Below, piece by piece: positions 5,750 through 5,787 of a DNA stretch of 5,787 nucleotides. Within the stretch, counting starts at the first letter, position 1, and every line of letters starts with the position of its first letter. The stretch is from Parvibaculum sp. (lineage in GTDB: Bacteria > Pseudomonadota > Alphaproteobacteria > Parvibaculales > Parvibaculaceae). Made by a program: the position numbers and the translations under genes. The stretch spans positions 1 through 5,787 of the forward strand of contig JACIYQ010000067.1 in the NCBI GenBank assembly GCA_014359855.1. Direction: 5' to 3'. Under the pieces are notes generated by a model. The model saw only the letters and a program-made list of their open reading frames with translations, had not been told where the DNA came from and did not search any database.

Positions 5750-5787
5750 TTACTGGATCACCCGGATGTCCTGATCGGCTCCGAATT
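5750..5787 (-). CDS. Possible C-terminal end of an unidentified gene (truncated by window edge)
   Basis: Reading inward from the right edge on the - strand gives FGADQDIRVIQ followed by TAA (5750-5752). The 11 codons have mostly G or C at the third position, as in the other genes here, while the two alternative frames over this stretch do not show that bias. The peptide is too short to identify, and the call rests only on codon style. If real, the gene would end about 190 bases upstream of the protease start, in the same direction. The region 5573-5749 between them shows no RNA gene or clear repeat apart from a tandem ACTCGG pair (5721-5726, 5728-5733) and an AT-rich patch near 5660-5670. Confidence 0.25.
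   Translation of the reverse strand, partial: FGADQDIRVIQ

Noticed and set aside
1..5787. CRISPR arrays, tRNA or rRNA genes, insertion sequences, prophage parts
   Set aside because: Reading the window, I saw no regularly spaced repeats, no cloverleaf-like sequence, no transposase or integrase motifs and no terminal inverted repeats.

Overview
The window looks like ordinary chromosome of a GC-rich alphaproteobacterium. Two things point that way: the strong G/C bias at third codon positions, and the style of the proteins (a DusA, a retropepsin-like membrane protease and a long phosphohexomutase with a FREYDARW N-terminus). A Parvibaculum-like or other Hyphomicrobiales-type host would fit, but the genus cannot be fixed from this stretch.

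Layout. At the left edge is the 3' half of dusA (tRNA-dihydrouridine synthase A, + strand). After a 15-base gap comes a TauE/SafE-family membrane exporter, probably in the same transcript. That gene converges on an alpha/beta-hydrolase (- strand) with only 3 bases between the stop codons, and a palindrome covers both stops. An AT-rich divergent region follows, then a two-gene type II toxin-antitoxin module on the + strand (Phd/YefM antitoxin and a VapC-like PIN-domain toxin, overlapping by 4 bases). The toxin gene converges on a phosphomannomutase/phosphoglucomutase gene (- strand). Upstream of that, on the same strand, is a membrane-anchored retropepsin-like aspartic protease. The last ~190 bases hold no convincing complete gene; an 11-codon - strand reading frame at the edge may be the end of another gene.

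Functionally these are unrelated housekeeping and accessory genes: tRNA modification, anion export, an esterase-like enzyme, sugar-phosphate metabolism for the envelope, and periplasmic proteolysis. The only selfish or defence-type element is the toxin-antitoxin pair, which sits neatly between two divergently or convergently placed host genes. I looked for a novel multi-gene system and found none. The observations most worth a follow-up are the AT-rich operator-like repeats shared by the toxin-antitoxin operon and the divergent hydrolase, the palindrome formed by two convergent stop codons, and the uncharacterised ~130-residue N-terminal region of the hydrolase.
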